Below the pieces are notes generated by a model. It was not told the DNA's origin, did not search any database, and saw nothing but the letters and a program-made list of their open reading frames with translations. Shown here one piece after another: positions 54,861 to 63,841 of a stretch of DNA of 64,000 bases. The stretch is taken from contig NZ_JAJEPS010000002.1 in NCBI RefSeq assembly GCF_020686965.1, forward strand, positions 243,846 to 307,845, in the 5' to 3' direction. Made by a program: the position numbers and the translations under genes. Positions within the stretch are counted from its first letter, which is position 1. Each line of letters begins with the position of its first letter. This stretch comes from Hominiventricola filiformis (GTDB lineage: Bacteria; Bacillota; Clostridia; Lachnospirales; Lachnospiraceae).

Positions 54861-55922
54861 CTATCTATTTTTTTTCAAAACCATGTTGCCCTTTATAAGA
54901 ATAGTCACTAATAAATACATCTTTTTTTTCAATGCGGAGAAAAATATTCTTTGCGCTCCAGGCAGCATGCCAGTAGGATATGTTTTTAAAATTCGATTTA
55001 ACTCTTGATTATGCGCTATTCTGCTCATATTATTTCTTGCAGTTTTCCATCCATTATCCCTGATATGAATTGTCTCCTCAATCAATGCAATTCTTGTTAT
55101 TTTAAGAAAATATCTATCCACTCTTATTCGGTAAACATCTGAAGTATATGCTCGACCCAATCTTGCTCCCATTTCATGACATAACATCACATTTCTTTCA
55201 AATCTATCTGCAACATACCGCGTAGTTAATGAGTTGGGATTAAATCTATAAAAGTACAATACTTCATTCGTATGAACAATTTTTTTGCAATATGGAATAA
55301 AATCAATATCAAAAATCATATCTTCTGCTATGAACTCTCGTTCTGAGACAAAACTGACCTTACTCTTTTTAATTACATCATTTTTGAATAATCCAAGTCC
55401 CACACTGGCCCCATATGTACAATCTTCTTTTTTCGACGGATCGCATCCCACTCTGTCCAGCAAATATGAGTTTAAAATTTCATCATTCGAATATATCTTT
55501 ACAGTTTTTTCTGTTTTTAATGTAATATCAACACGGTCATTCCAAAATCTTGCAAATTCACAATAAGCGCAATCTGCATCATTCGTTTCTGCCAAATTCC
55601 ACAGTGTTTCATACATTTTTTTTGAAACATAATCATCAGAATCGACAAAACCAATATATTTTCCCCGTGCTATTTTCATTCCCTCATTTCTTGCACTACC
55701 CAATCCACCATTTAATTTATGTATAACTCTAATATTAGAATGTTCCTTTGCATATTCATCACAAATTTCTGGGGATTTGTCTGTCGCACCATCATCTACC
55801 AAAATAATTTCTATATTTGGCAATGTTTGCTTAAGCAGCGAATCTATACATTGCCTCATATAGTTTTCTACGTTATACACTGGAACAATAACTGATATTA
55901 ATGGATTTTCAATCGTCATCAT
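54861..55922 (-). CDS. Glycosyltransferase family 2
   Basis: A 353-residue GT-A enzyme with ISVIVPVYNVENYMRQCIDS, ILVDDGATDKSPEICDEY, KLNGGLGSARNEGMKIARGK and VDSDDYVS as nucleotide-sugar and metal motifs. The ATG at 55922 overlaps the stop of the preceding gene (ATGA) with GGAGAAATT upstream; a second ATG follows immediately. The C-terminal part of about 140 residues is basic and helical, typical for capsule GT2 enzymes. Substrates are unknown. Confidence 0.9.
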   Translation of the reverse strand: MMTIENPLISVIVPVYNVENYMRQCIDSLLKQTLPNIEIILVDDGATDKSPEICDEYAKEHSNIRVIHKLNGGLGSARNEGMKIARGKYIGFVDSDDYVSKKMYETLWNLAETNDADCAYCEFARFWNDRVDITLKTEKTVKIYSNDEILNSYLLDRVGCDPSKKEDCTYGASVGLGLFKNDVIKKSKVSFVSEREFIAEDMIFDIDFIPYCKKIVHTNEVLYFYRFNPNSLTTRYVADRFERNVMLCHEMGARLGRAYTSDVYRIRVDRYFLKITRIALIEETIHIRDNGWKTARNNMSRIAHNQELNRILKTYPTGMLPGAQRIFFSALKKKMYLLVTILIKGNMVLKKNR

Positions 55923-56863
55923 AATTTCTCCATTATCTTTTGATAGTTGGTATTTGTTTTCATAGTATCAGAATTTTTAAATTTATATGTTAACTTATGA
56001 AATGGTGTCATTGCCGTTACCGCATTCCATATTGCATCGTTATATTCGTCAAATAATCTTAGTAGTAAAATATGAGGCACTGAATTGCTAAAGGGCACAA
56101 CCCTATTCCATTCCTCTGGATATCGATCTATGAGTATTTGGAAAAAATCATGGAAAATAAAATAATCTATTACCTCATCATTATTTTTCCAATAATCATA
56201 CAAAAGTTCCCTCATCATAAAAATAAATTTTTGATTGGGTCTTGCCGTCATAAACCAATTAGAAATGATACTTGACTGTCCATCTCTTCCCGGCTTTAAG
56301 CATTGAAAAAGGAACAGATCACTATTAAGCATATAGTCTGGAATATTTTTTGAACTGCAAAATACTGTTGCATCAATCCACGTTCCTCCATATTGCTGCA
56401 AAAGTTCAAGACGCAATAAATCACTCATATGCGCCCCTTTGATAATTCCACTATCAATCTTAGCCTGTATTTCCTGCGGAAAGCAAATATATTCTCGGTA
56501 ATTATTTTCTGTCAGAAGGATCACTTCTCTGTCAGTTATATTATCTTTTATAGATGCATAACACCTTTTTACCACTTCTGGTGCATTTTCCATCCCCTGA
56601 AACCAACAAATCCATACCTTTCTATCTGTTGCTATGCTTCCTTCTTTATATTTCTTCTCAATTTTCTCAATTTTATCTAAATATTTTTTTTCAAGTTTCT
56701 GTTTTATTTTCAGAGAAGCTGCATTCCGTAATATTTCTAATGAAGTTTTACTCTTTCCCAAGAGCAAGAACTCACCTATCGCAGTAAACAATGCTCCACC
56801 ACAATAATACTGTTTCAGAAGCTTCATTCCACCTTGTTTTTCAAATGTCTCTTTCAAATTCAT
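55919..56863 (-). CDS. Capsular polysaccharide synthesis glycosyltransferase (Caps_synth/GT32-like)
   Basis: A 314-residue protein. It has KVWICWFQGMENAPEVVKRC, then HMSDLLRLELLQQYGGTWID followed by ATVFCS. The G-G-x-W-x-D element is the donor-binding acidic motif of the GT32-like Caps_synth group. The first 100 residues include a charged helical stretch. It is translationally coupled to the GT2 gene and lies 14 bases downstream of a DUF1972-type transferase. Donor unknown. Confidence 0.85.
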   Translation of the reverse strand: MNLKETFEKQGGMKLLKQYYCGGALFTAIGEFLLLGKSKTSLEILRNAASLKIKQKLEKKYLDKIEKIEKKYKEGSIATDRKVWICWFQGMENAPEVVKRCYASIKDNITDREVILLTENNYREYICFPQEIQAKIDSGIIKGAHMSDLLRLELLQQYGGTWIDATVFCSSKNIPDYMLNSDLFLFQCLKPGRDGQSSIISNWFMTARPNQKFIFMMRELLYDYWKNNDEVIDYFIFHDFFQILIDRYPEEWNRVVPFSNSVPHILLLRLFDEYNDAIWNAVTAMTPFHKLTYKFKNSDTMKTNTNYQKIMEKL

Positions 56864-56877
56864 TTCTTATTTCTCAC

Positions 56878-58101
56878 TTAATATTTTGTAAAAACATCTT
56901 CATACTGTCCGCAGATTTTATTCCATGTATACTCTTCCGCAACACGCTTCTTTGCTCTTCGCCCCATCTCTGCAATTTCATCTTCACTCATTTGATCCGC
57001 CTTATCAATGAGCTTTGCAAGACTACCTGGTCTGCGGCTCCAATAAAGTGCACAATTCTCTGCTACTTCTTTGTTAAAACCAACATCAACCAGTAAGTTC
57101 AAATCGGTACTTCCAAGAGCTTCAATCAACGAGGGGTTTGTACCTCCAACTGTATGTCCATGAAAATATGCATAAGAATTTTCTCGGATCTTTTTCAACA
57201 GTTCCTGATCGTATACAGTGCCAACGAATTTGATTCTCTTATCACTCTTGAAATGTAGTTTTTCTTCTAACTCATTCAAGAATTTGTCATTTACATTTGT
57301 AATAAGTGCAAAATCTTTTGAACTTTTACTTTTCATAAATTCACGAATCATTATTTCAAATGAATTTTCCGGCACAAATCGTCCAACCACGAGATAGTAA
57401 TTTTTTTTCTTTAAACCCTTTTCATGATACCAATTTACTAATTTTTCATCATTATCTGCTAATTTACTAGGTGTCAAATCAGCGCCATAAGCAATAAAAG
57501 TCGTCTGTGGGTTTGTTCTATGCAATCCTTTGCCATCATATTGTTCATGAATATATTTTTCAATATTAACAGAATCACAGATAGCAAGATCACAGTATTT
57601 AATCATCATCTGTTCCGATATTTTCCAATATTTTCGAATTGGTTTACTCCATTTTGCTCGTAACCATTCATGCCCATCCGGATTAAGATAAACCCTTCCA
57701 CCAAGCTTATGAATCTTTTTATAAAAATAACCAGCAAATGGTCCGATTCTGCATGCCATAATATAAATAATCGGATGCTTGATATGATTTTTTTTAATAT
57801 ACTTACAGCATTCATTCAATGCCGCAACATCATAATATATTGCCTGTGCCGGTCCAATCTGAGGAATATTTATTTTAAAACAATGAGCATTATGAAATTC
57901 AAACTCATGATCATTTATTGGAGTGGCACCTTCTATCTTGTGTTCATCCATACATCCATCACCATTTGCTTTACAAGCCACATGATATTTAAGTTTTTTA
58001 TTGTTCTGATGATATTCTGTAAGTTTATATACAAAAGTCTCATAACCACCATAAGCTCCCAGGCTCTTAGCTCCTACTAAAAATACATGTTGTACGTCCA
58101 T
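56878..58101 (-). CDS. DUF1972/GT4 rhamnosyltransferase-like protein (Cps2T type)
   Basis: A 407-residue GT-B enzyme. I chose the ATG at 58101 (MDVQHVFLVGAKS) because AGGAG lies 6 bases upstream; a longer start would overlap the attenuator hairpin. KSLGAYGGYETFVYKL is the DUF1972 motif, and SYAYFHGHTVGGTNPSLIEALGS is the donor-site region. Pneumococcal Cps2T of this type adds beta-1,4-rhamnose as the second sugar of the repeat, after WchA/CpsE. Being the first transferase gene after CpsE/Wzz here fits a second-sugar role, but no dTDP-rhamnose genes are in the window. Confidence 0.85.
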   Translation of the reverse strand: MDVQHVFLVGAKSLGAYGGYETFVYKLTEYHQNNKKLKYHVACKANGDGCMDEHKIEGATPINDHEFEFHNAHCFKINIPQIGPAQAIYYDVAALNECCKYIKKNHIKHPIIYIMACRIGPFAGYFYKKIHKLGGRVYLNPDGHEWLRAKWSKPIRKYWKISEQMMIKYCDLAICDSVNIEKYIHEQYDGKGLHRTNPQTTFIAYGADLTPSKLADNDEKLVNWYHEKGLKKKNYYLVVGRFVPENSFEIMIREFMKSKSSKDFALITNVNDKFLNELEEKLHFKSDKRIKFVGTVYDQELLKKIRENSYAYFHGHTVGGTNPSLIEALGSTDLNLLVDVGFNKEVAENCALYWSRRPGSLAKLIDKADQMSEDEIAEMGRRAKKRVAEEYTWNKICGQYEDVFTKY

Positions 58102-58113
58102 CTTTTCTCCTAT

Positions 58114-58143
58114 AAAAAAAGCACTGAGAATTACCATCAGTGC
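58114..58143 (-). terminator. Intrinsic terminator/attenuator in the leader of the 58.1 kb gene
   Basis: On the minus strand GCACTGA (58143-58137) pairs perfectly with TCAGTGC (58127-58121), with a 9-base loop and TTTTTTT (58120-58114) after it. The ribosome site AGGAG comes right after the T run. It lies downstream of both the local promoter and any read-through from Wzz, so it can gate expression of everything from 58.1 kb down. Confidence 0.85.
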
Positions 58144-58239
58144 CTCATGTTCTTTATTCTTTTGTCGTTCAAATTATAAACGGCAATCTGATATCCACAA
58201 TTCTCCAATCTCGAATATCGCATTCTCAATAATGGAATA
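58144..58239 (-). other. Untranslated leader, about 90 bases, unrecognised
   Basis: Between the predicted start of transcription (about 58233) and the attenuator there is no ORF of note. It holds short dyads such as GATAT/ATATC (around 58180-58220), so it may fold. I do not recognise a known riboswitch or antiterminator element. Confidence 0.4.
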
Positions 58240-58268
58240 ATTCTAGCATTTCTTCTTCTAGTTGTCAA
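58240..58268 (-). promoter_or_regulatory. Internal promoter for the 58.1 kb glycosyltransferase operon
   Basis: A perfect TTGACA at 58268-58263, a 17-base spacer and TAGAAT at 58245-58240 on the minus strand, lying just after the Wzz-like stop. About 130 bases of leader separate it from the ATG at 58101. Confidence 0.75.
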
Positions 58269-58297
58269 TTTCTAATATAGAGATCTTCAGCTTTAAT

Positions 58298-59782
58298 TTA
58301 TTCTACGACTACCACGCCAGCCACTCTGATCTTCTGGAGTCTACAACTTTCCATCTCACGTTCGATTTCTCCACGCCTGGTCTTACCGATGCAGACAACC
58401 AGAATTTCTTTTCCGGCTGCTTTTGCTTTTTCCAGAGATGCTGCACTTCTGCTGCAGAACTCTCCTTTTTCAAGGCCGCCGCACTCAGATGTCAGCTGAT
58501 CCATCACATTCTTCACTTCCAGAACCTCGGCATTTCCACACAGAACTGCTTTGCCACCTTCCATAGCATTAACTGCCTGTACGACATAATCCAGTGTATC
58601 CGGCTGTTCTTTAATACCTTCATAGATCTTGTCAATGAATTTGTCAAGTCCTTTGCTGGTTCTTTCTCCGGCTGCCACACGACCAATCACCTGCAGACGA
58701 TAAGTGCTCTGCAGCTCGGATACCGTCTTCACCTTCTTATCCAAGATATATTTTACTACGTAGTAAGCTCCCCAGAACATGACCAGAAGAATCACACCGA
58801 TGACAAGCCATTTTACCTTGCTGACCGGTGCTGCTTCTACTTCTTCCAGGAGCAGGTCTTTGCCTTCCTCGGTATCTGCTTTTTCTGCATATTCTTTAGC
58901 CAGATATTTCTTATTATAATAGGTTTTCTCCTCATCGGAGAAATCTTTTTCTGCATTTTTTACTGCGGTGGAATAAGTATTCAATTGATCTACATTGGTT
59001 TTTTGTTTGGTCAAATAGGTATTATCTGTCACCAACCCAACATGATCACCAACTTCTACCACGCTATAGCTACCATATTGCTCGATTGCTTCTGCATTCA
59101 GCTGATCTACTTTTTCACGAATCACCTGCAACATTTGCTCGCAGGAATCCTGACTGGTAGATATCACTTTGTAAGTAACAAAAGAATTTTTCACAACTGC
59201 ATTCACACTGTCCATACCATCTCCGCTGTTGATATTGATGGAAGTTCCGCTCTCATCTGCAATGACGCTGTCGATGAGCTCCTTGATATACTGGGTATCA
59301 CAATCCAGACCAGAAGCATCTTTCAGTTCTTCCAGAATATCCTCATCACTGATCACATTCTGATAAAGCACGCCGATGAGTCCCGTATTATTTCCTGCAG
59401 AAATATAATATTTCAGTTCTCCGGTGTATACGGCATTGGGATCCAGCTGCATGATGATGGATTTGCTGTTGTACTCCTGCTGTTTGTTATACAGCTGGCG
59501 ATACTGATAGGCAATCTCCATGGCAGCACGGCTGTCTTTGCTGATTTTGTAATCGGATTCATCAAATTCTTCATCCTCATCTGCCTGTACCAGCTCTGAT
59601 GCTTTCTGCGCCTGCTCTGCCTGTTGCTGACGATTCTTTACCACATAAAGTCCGGCGCCAACTATAACTCCAATAAGCACTGCCAGAAGCAGTCCTCTCC
59701 ATTTTTTTAGGAGATAAAACATCATATCAATGAGATCGATTTCCATCTCGTCTTCATAATTATTGTATCTGTTTTCGTCCAT
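58298..59782 (-). CDS. Wzz-type chain-length protein fused to a degenerate CpsD-like domain
   Basis: A 494-residue polysaccharide co-polymerase. Residues 1-25 are cytosolic, then come a first helix (WRGLLLAVLIGVIVGAGLYV), a large extracellular part with coiled-coil segments, and a second helix (KWLVIGVILLVMFWGAYYVV) near residue 330. The C-terminal about 140 residues resemble the end of a BY-kinase such as CpsD (KEILVVCIGKTRRGEIEREM, KIRVAGVVVVE), but no intact Walker A motif is visible where GGKAVLCGNAEV lies. It probably sets chain length with Wzy; the extra domain may be a pseudokinase. It follows the WbaP-like gene by 13 bases. Confidence 0.85.
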   Translation of the reverse strand: MDENRYNNYEDEMEIDLIDMMFYLLKKWRGLLLAVLIGVIVGAGLYVVKNRQQQAEQAQKASELVQADEDEEFDESDYKISKDSRAAMEIAYQYRQLYNKQQEYNSKSIIMQLDPNAVYTGELKYYISAGNNTGLIGVLYQNVISDEDILEELKDASGLDCDTQYIKELIDSVIADESGTSININSGDGMDSVNAVVKNSFVTYKVISTSQDSCEQMLQVIREKVDQLNAEAIEQYGSYSVVEVGDHVGLVTDNTYLTKQKTNVDQLNTYSTAVKNAEKDFSDEEKTYYNKKYLAKEYAEKADTEEGKDLLLEEVEAAPVSKVKWLVIGVILLVMFWGAYYVVKYILDKKVKTVSELQSTYRLQVIGRVAAGERTSKGLDKFIDKIYEGIKEQPDTLDYVVQAVNAMEGGKAVLCGNAEVLEVKNVMDQLTSECGGLEKGEFCSRSAASLEKAKAAGKEILVVCIGKTRRGEIEREMESCRLQKIRVAGVVVVE

Positions 59783-59795
59783 GTAATTCTCCTTT

Positions 59796-61220
59796 TTATC
59801 TGGCTCCGCTTCCGCGGAGCACTACCAGTATGGTTTTAAAGATAATCTTAAAATCCAATAATATGGACCAGTTATCGATATATTCCAGATCCAGTTTCAC
59901 CACTTCGTCAAAATTCTTGATATTGCTTCGTCCACTAATTTGCCATAATCCTGTGATGCCCGGACGGAAACTGATTCTTCGTTTCTGGTAATAGCTATAC
60001 TGCTGATATTCATCCACTGTCGGCGGTCTGGTTCCCACCAGACTCATATCACCTTTCAATACGTTCCAGAACTGTGGCAGTTCATCAAGACTTGTCTTAC
60101 GGATAAATGCTCCTACTTTCGTAATACGTGGATCATTTTCCATTTTAAACATCAGGCCTTGCATCTCATTTTTCTCCATCAGTTCCTTCTTCCTCACTTC
60201 AGCATCCTGATACATGGATCGAAATTTGTAGAAGTCAAAGATACGGCCATTCTCACCTACTCGTTTCTGCTTAAAGATCAACGGTCCCGGCGATTCCAGA
60301 AGAAGAATCGGTGCCAGCACAATGCCAACCACCAGCGTAATGGAAAGACCTACCAATGCGCCTGCGATATCGATCAGACGCTTTACCATCACCATACGGT
60401 AGTCAAAGAGGCGGCTAGAGAATGCGATGACATTGTATTTTTCCACAGAATAGATTCTCTTCTCACCAGTTACTCCCAGATTGAAAAGATCTAGGTTCAG
60501 ATTTACAACCACGCCCATCTTTTCAAATTCAAGGATCATATTTTTCAGAAAATGTTCTTTACTCTGAATCGCATCCAGTTGAATAAACACCTCATCTACT
60601 ACATGAAGCGTCGCATATTCCAAATAAGCATCTTCCGTGTCGGAAATAACCTTTACACCATTTAGTTCCTGTAGATTTTCTTCATTATTTAAGAGCACAA
60701 CACCCATAATATTCCATGTGGTCTCTTTGGATTTTTCAAAGCGGTCCTGAATCTCCGTAAAATATTCTTTTGTAGTTACCACCAGCAAGTTGGTTACTCT
60801 TCGCTTGCTCCAGTGGAGTACTCTGTCTTTATTACGAATAAAGATATGGATCAGCCAGATTAAAATCGTATTGATGACAAAAAAATATCCCATCACCAGT
60901 CGGGATACAAAAACGACATTCTTCATACTGAATCCAATCAGCATAGCACCGGCTACCAGAACTATGTTATATTTAATGGTCAGAATCAGCTCACTGTAAC
61001 GACCTCTCTGGAAAAAACCATCATAAACTTTTAGGAAATAGTAAGATGCAATATGTACTACCAGTATCATACTACATAGTTCCTGCATATTTTCTGCTCC
61101 CATCATCTGGGACATATTATGATACCGGAGGATTCCGGCAACAAATAAACTGAACAATACCGCCAGTGCGTCAATAACACACACTGCCAGTTCCATCAGC
61201 TGTTTTCTCTTACGATACAT
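59796..61220 (-). CDS. Undecaprenyl-phosphate sugar phosphotransferase (WbaP/CpsE type)
   Basis: A 474-residue polyisoprenyl-phosphate hexose-1-phosphate transferase of the long form: four to five N-terminal membrane segments, a Rossmann-like middle domain (about 135-260) and a C-terminal catalytic domain. The catalytic part has DFYKFRSMYQDAEVRK, RKTSLDELPQFWNVLKGDMS, LVGTRPPTVDEYQQY and FRPGITGLWQISGRS. It starts repeat-unit synthesis on undecaprenyl phosphate, usually with glucose- or galactose-1-phosphate. It is the first gene of the region 4 operon, next to its promoter, as cpsE/wchA often is. Confidence 0.92.
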   Translation of the reverse strand: MYRKRKQLMELAVCVIDALAVLFSLFVAGILRYHNMSQMMGAENMQELCSMILVVHIASYYFLKVYDGFFQRGRYSELILTIKYNIVLVAGAMLIGFSMKNVVFVSRLVMGYFFVINTILIWLIHIFIRNKDRVLHWSKRRVTNLLVVTTKEYFTEIQDRFEKSKETTWNIMGVVLLNNEENLQELNGVKVISDTEDAYLEYATLHVVDEVFIQLDAIQSKEHFLKNMILEFEKMGVVVNLNLDLFNLGVTGEKRIYSVEKYNVIAFSSRLFDYRMVMVKRLIDIAGALVGLSITLVVGIVLAPILLLESPGPLIFKQKRVGENGRIFDFYKFRSMYQDAEVRKKELMEKNEMQGLMFKMENDPRITKVGAFIRKTSLDELPQFWNVLKGDMSLVGTRPPTVDEYQQYSYYQKRRISFRPGITGLWQISGRSNIKNFDEVVKLDLEYIDNWSILLDFKIIFKTILVVLRGSGAR

Positions 61221-61265
61221 AGGTTAACCTCTGTTTACTGTCTTTTTTTATGCATACATGACAGT

Positions 61266-61293
61266 ATTATACCATAAAAATGATGAGGTGCAA
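61266..61293 (-). promoter_or_regulatory. Main promoter of the region 4 capsule operon
   Basis: TTGCAC at 61293-61288, 16 bases, and a perfect TATAAT at 61271-61266 on the minus strand. The leader is about 40 bases, with AGAGG shortly before the ATG at 61220. Confidence 0.7.
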
Positions 61294-61380
61294 GAGATGA
61301 TGAAATTTTTAAGAAATTTGAGTGTAAATTTAAATCTTAACTTCCTGTAAAATTAACTCTCGTTAGTCACAAATAGCACA

Positions 61381-61802
61381 TTATTCTTCGTCAAACTCAT
61401 CTTCATCCCAGTCTGGATACTGTTGAATGCAACCTTTTGACTTAATGATACGAAGTTTAAAATCCCCTTGTACTTCACTGATTTTTGACACCGTGATTGT
61501 GAACATCCAGTCATCCCCGAAATCATAATGAAGTGCAAATTTCCGTCCTTTACAAAGACCGACCTCATCCAGTGTGATATCTGCAGATGGTTCGTCTCCC
61601 TTCGAATCTGACTGATATGCATATTCGCTATACATACGGTTGTCCATACAGAATTCATACAGATGCTCATCTATAAAATCAAATGATTCCAGGATAATCT
61701 GGCACAATTGATTTAATGTACTGTTACCGCAGATTCGATATTTCGGTAAACATCACGTCCTCTGCCTGTAGGATATATTTTCATCGTATACTGGTTACTC
61801 AT
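61381..61802 (-). pseudogene. Frameshifted pRiA4b ORF-3-like gene
   Basis: An ATG at 61802 reads SNQYTMKIYPTGRGRDVYRNIE and then goes out of frame near 61735. A one-base change there would join it to the 108-codon open frame ending at 61381 (LCQIILESFDFIDEHLYEF, FALHYDFGDDWMFTITV, DWDEDEFDEE). The YDFGDDW core and acidic tail are typical of the plasmid pRiA4b ORF-3 family, whose role is unclear but which often accompanies mobile DNA. It overlaps the end of the small coiled-coil gene by 8 bases. Confidence 0.78.
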
Positions 61803-62019
61803 CATGCACCTCATTTCCGGATAAAAATCTCATTACTTTCTCAAAAGAACGTTCGCTTCTGGCAAATGCTTCCATTAATTCCTTACTGCGAAGTTCATCC
61901 CGTTTCTGCATCAGCTTCTCAAGCTTATCTAATTCGTTCTCATACCTGTCTTTTGCTTTCGAAACTACTTCCTTTTGTGATTCAATTTTTTCTTCTATCG
62001 GAATACTTCTTCTTGCCAT
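61795..62019 (-). CDS. Small coiled-coil protein, DUF4315-like in layout
   Basis: A 74-residue, highly charged protein (MARRSIPIEEKIESQKEVV). Heptad-like residues 10-50 suggest a coiled coil, and a C-terminal helix RSFEKVMRFLSG follows. The ATG at 62019 has a strong GGGAGGA site; a TTG start 16 codons upstream has none. Its layout (a coiled coil plus a short C-terminal helix) is like small DUF4315-type proteins in conjugative elements, but I do not recognise it firmly. It probably formed a pair with the overlapping pRiA4b ORF-3-like gene. Confidence 0.6.
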   Translation of the reverse strand: MARRSIPIEEKIESQKEVVSKAKDRYENELDKLEKLMQKRDELRSKELMEAFARSERSFEKVMRFLSGNEVHDE

Positions 62020-62172
62020 CGTTCTTATCCTCCCTATATAGTCAAGTCTTTTTTCCTTGAAAATCAAGGATTTTTTAGTGTTTCATCAATAAATATCTCA
62101 GAAAAAGGAGCCATAGGAATGGACATTTCTCTGTATCTGGTACGAAAATAGTGGATTTTGGGTGCACGAAGT

Positions 62173-62201
62173 AAAACGTCTTCTTATTTCGTTTTACATG
62201 G
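62173..62201. repeat. Short inverted repeat
   Basis: GTAAAACG and CGTTTTAC face each other within acgaagtaaaacgtcttctt and the following bases. No T run follows, so it is not an obvious terminator. It may be an old IS-end or regulatory dyad in the decayed region. Confidence 0.35.
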
Positions 62202-62221
62202 CCTTGTGTGTACCCATCCAT

Positions 62222-62566
62222 CTACGGCAGCGAACCTCCCATGTCTACCAGGATCATCAGCCTATGCCGAGTCCTAACTTCTCTCGTCCTGCCTTCTTTC
62301 TCTATCTGCATCAGGTCTTCATTCATTGCAGCAGCCTGGGTTCTGATGTTTGCTGACGTCATGTTAAATGCCTTCAGGATTTCTTTCTGCGTGGCCGTAA
62401 CCGCATAATCCATGCGGTATCCCAGGTCGCTCTGGCGGATCAGTTCTACCTTTTCCAGTTCCCTAATTGCTGTCAGAACCGTCATATAGTTTTTCTTCCC
62501 ACTCTTTTGCATTTGTTCCTTTAAGCAGGTATAAAATTTGCTGCGGATAATCAACTCCACAAACAC
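62222..62566 (-). CDS. Hypothetical protein fragment, possible winged helix
   Basis: An open frame of 114 codons with a GTG start and no clear ribosome site. The central part (NYMTVLTAIRELEKVELIRQ) followed by a short beta-hairpin-like stretch (SDLGYRMDYAVTATQKEIL) resembles a winged-helix DNA-binding fold, and the rest is charged. It ends only about 12 bases from the truncated ISL3 transposase, so its 5' end may have been lost. I do not recognise the family. Confidence 0.35.
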   Translation of the reverse strand: MFVELIIRSKFYTCLKEQMQKSGKKNYMTVLTAIRELEKVELIRQSDLGYRMDYAVTATQKEILKAFNMTSANIRTQAAAMNEDLMQIEKEGRTREVRTRHRLMILVDMGGSLP

Positions 62567-62577
62567 TATAAATTATT

Positions 62578-63829
62578 AAAGAGAAATTCAAGATCTTCCT
62601 ATGCAAAGAAAAAAGGTCATCCTATTGGTAGATACCAGGAAAATGCGATGTATGAATCCGGACTGTTCTCATAAAACTTTTTCCGAGAAACATCCATTTG
62701 TGACTGCTAAATCGAAAAAAACGAATAGGTTAATCCAAAATATTTTATATACATCCTCCCAGCTAAGCTCGTTGAATGCTTCTAAACTTTTAAAAAGTGA
62801 AAATATTTCAGTTTGTAAAAGCAGCATCTGTGATCTGCTTAAAAAAATGCCATCCATTGTGGATAAATCTTCTGTAAAAATGGTATGTGTGGATGACTTT
62901 GCACTCCGTAAAAGATTTTCTTACGGAACAGTTATGATAAATTTGGAAAATCATCGGATTGTTGATATAGAGATACAAATGATGTCTGCAACTGGCTGAA
63001 AATCTTTCACAATCTCGAAGTTATTTCAAGGGATGGAGCCATCACGTACGCATCCGCCGCTACAAATTCTCATCCTGATATCATACAGATCAGTGACCGG
63101 TTTCACTTGATAAAAGGACTCTCGGAAGTTATCTGTAAATATATAATTCGGGAATTTCCTGCAAGGGTTGAAATACCATTAACAAAAAGCATTACGGATG
63201 AAATGAAAGTATGATATAATACAGCAAATCAGTCATTGCGTATAAAATTCGCCCATGAAAAACGCCGGGAAGGATTGACTATATCAGATATAGCGTTATT
63301 GTTACATTCATCACCTAAAACAATCCAGAAATATCTTTCCATTTCAGAAAACCAAATTCCTGAAACCAAGGAAATTGCCCGGGAACGGCAACATCAGCTG
63401 TCAATAAAACAAAAAGAACAGAAAATAGAAGAAGCAAGAAAAATGACCTTAGCAGGATATCCCATTGAGCAGATTGCCACGCTAATGCATCATCCTTATA
63501 AAACCATACAAAATTATTTAAATCCTGATTTTTCAATTACAAATGGACACTATAATGTTCGAATTCCAGGGAAATTGGCTCCATATGAAAAAGAAGTAAT
63601 AGAACTCAGGAGCAAGGGATTCACCTATCCCAAAATACATGAAATTATTTGTAAAAAGGGATATACTGGCAGCGTAGCTTCGTTACGAATGTTTAAGCAA
63701 AAAGAAAGAACACGAATGCATGAACAGAACGAAACGGAAAAGCCGCATTCTGAATATGTGCAAAGGAAATCCTTATGCCAGTTAGTTTACAAAAAACTCG
63801 AGGATATCGGTACAATCACTGTCAAATAG
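62578..63829 (+). pseudogene. ISL3-family transposase, truncated and broken
   Basis: Homology begins in the middle of the zinc-binding N-terminal part (EIQDLPMQRKKVILLVDTRK, then MRCMNPDCSHKTFSE), upstream of the first ATG at 62601. It continues to VCVDDFALRKRFSYGTVMIN. A frameshift near 62975 leads to DTNDVCNWLK, EVISRDGAITYASA and ISDRFHLIKGLSE, typical of the ISL3 DDE core. An in-frame TGA at 63212 and then an HTH-rich stretch (GLTISDIALLLHSSPKTIQK and GYPIEQIATLMHHPYKTIQN) follow up to 63829. The 5' end, frame and stop defects make it non-functional. Confidence 0.85.
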
Positions 63830-63841
63830 TATCAGGAAGTA

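Noticed and set aside
61353..61670. Second frame over the pRiA4b ORF-3-like gene
   Set aside because: It is an overlapping frame with no family resemblance; the other frame holds the conserved YDFGDDW core.
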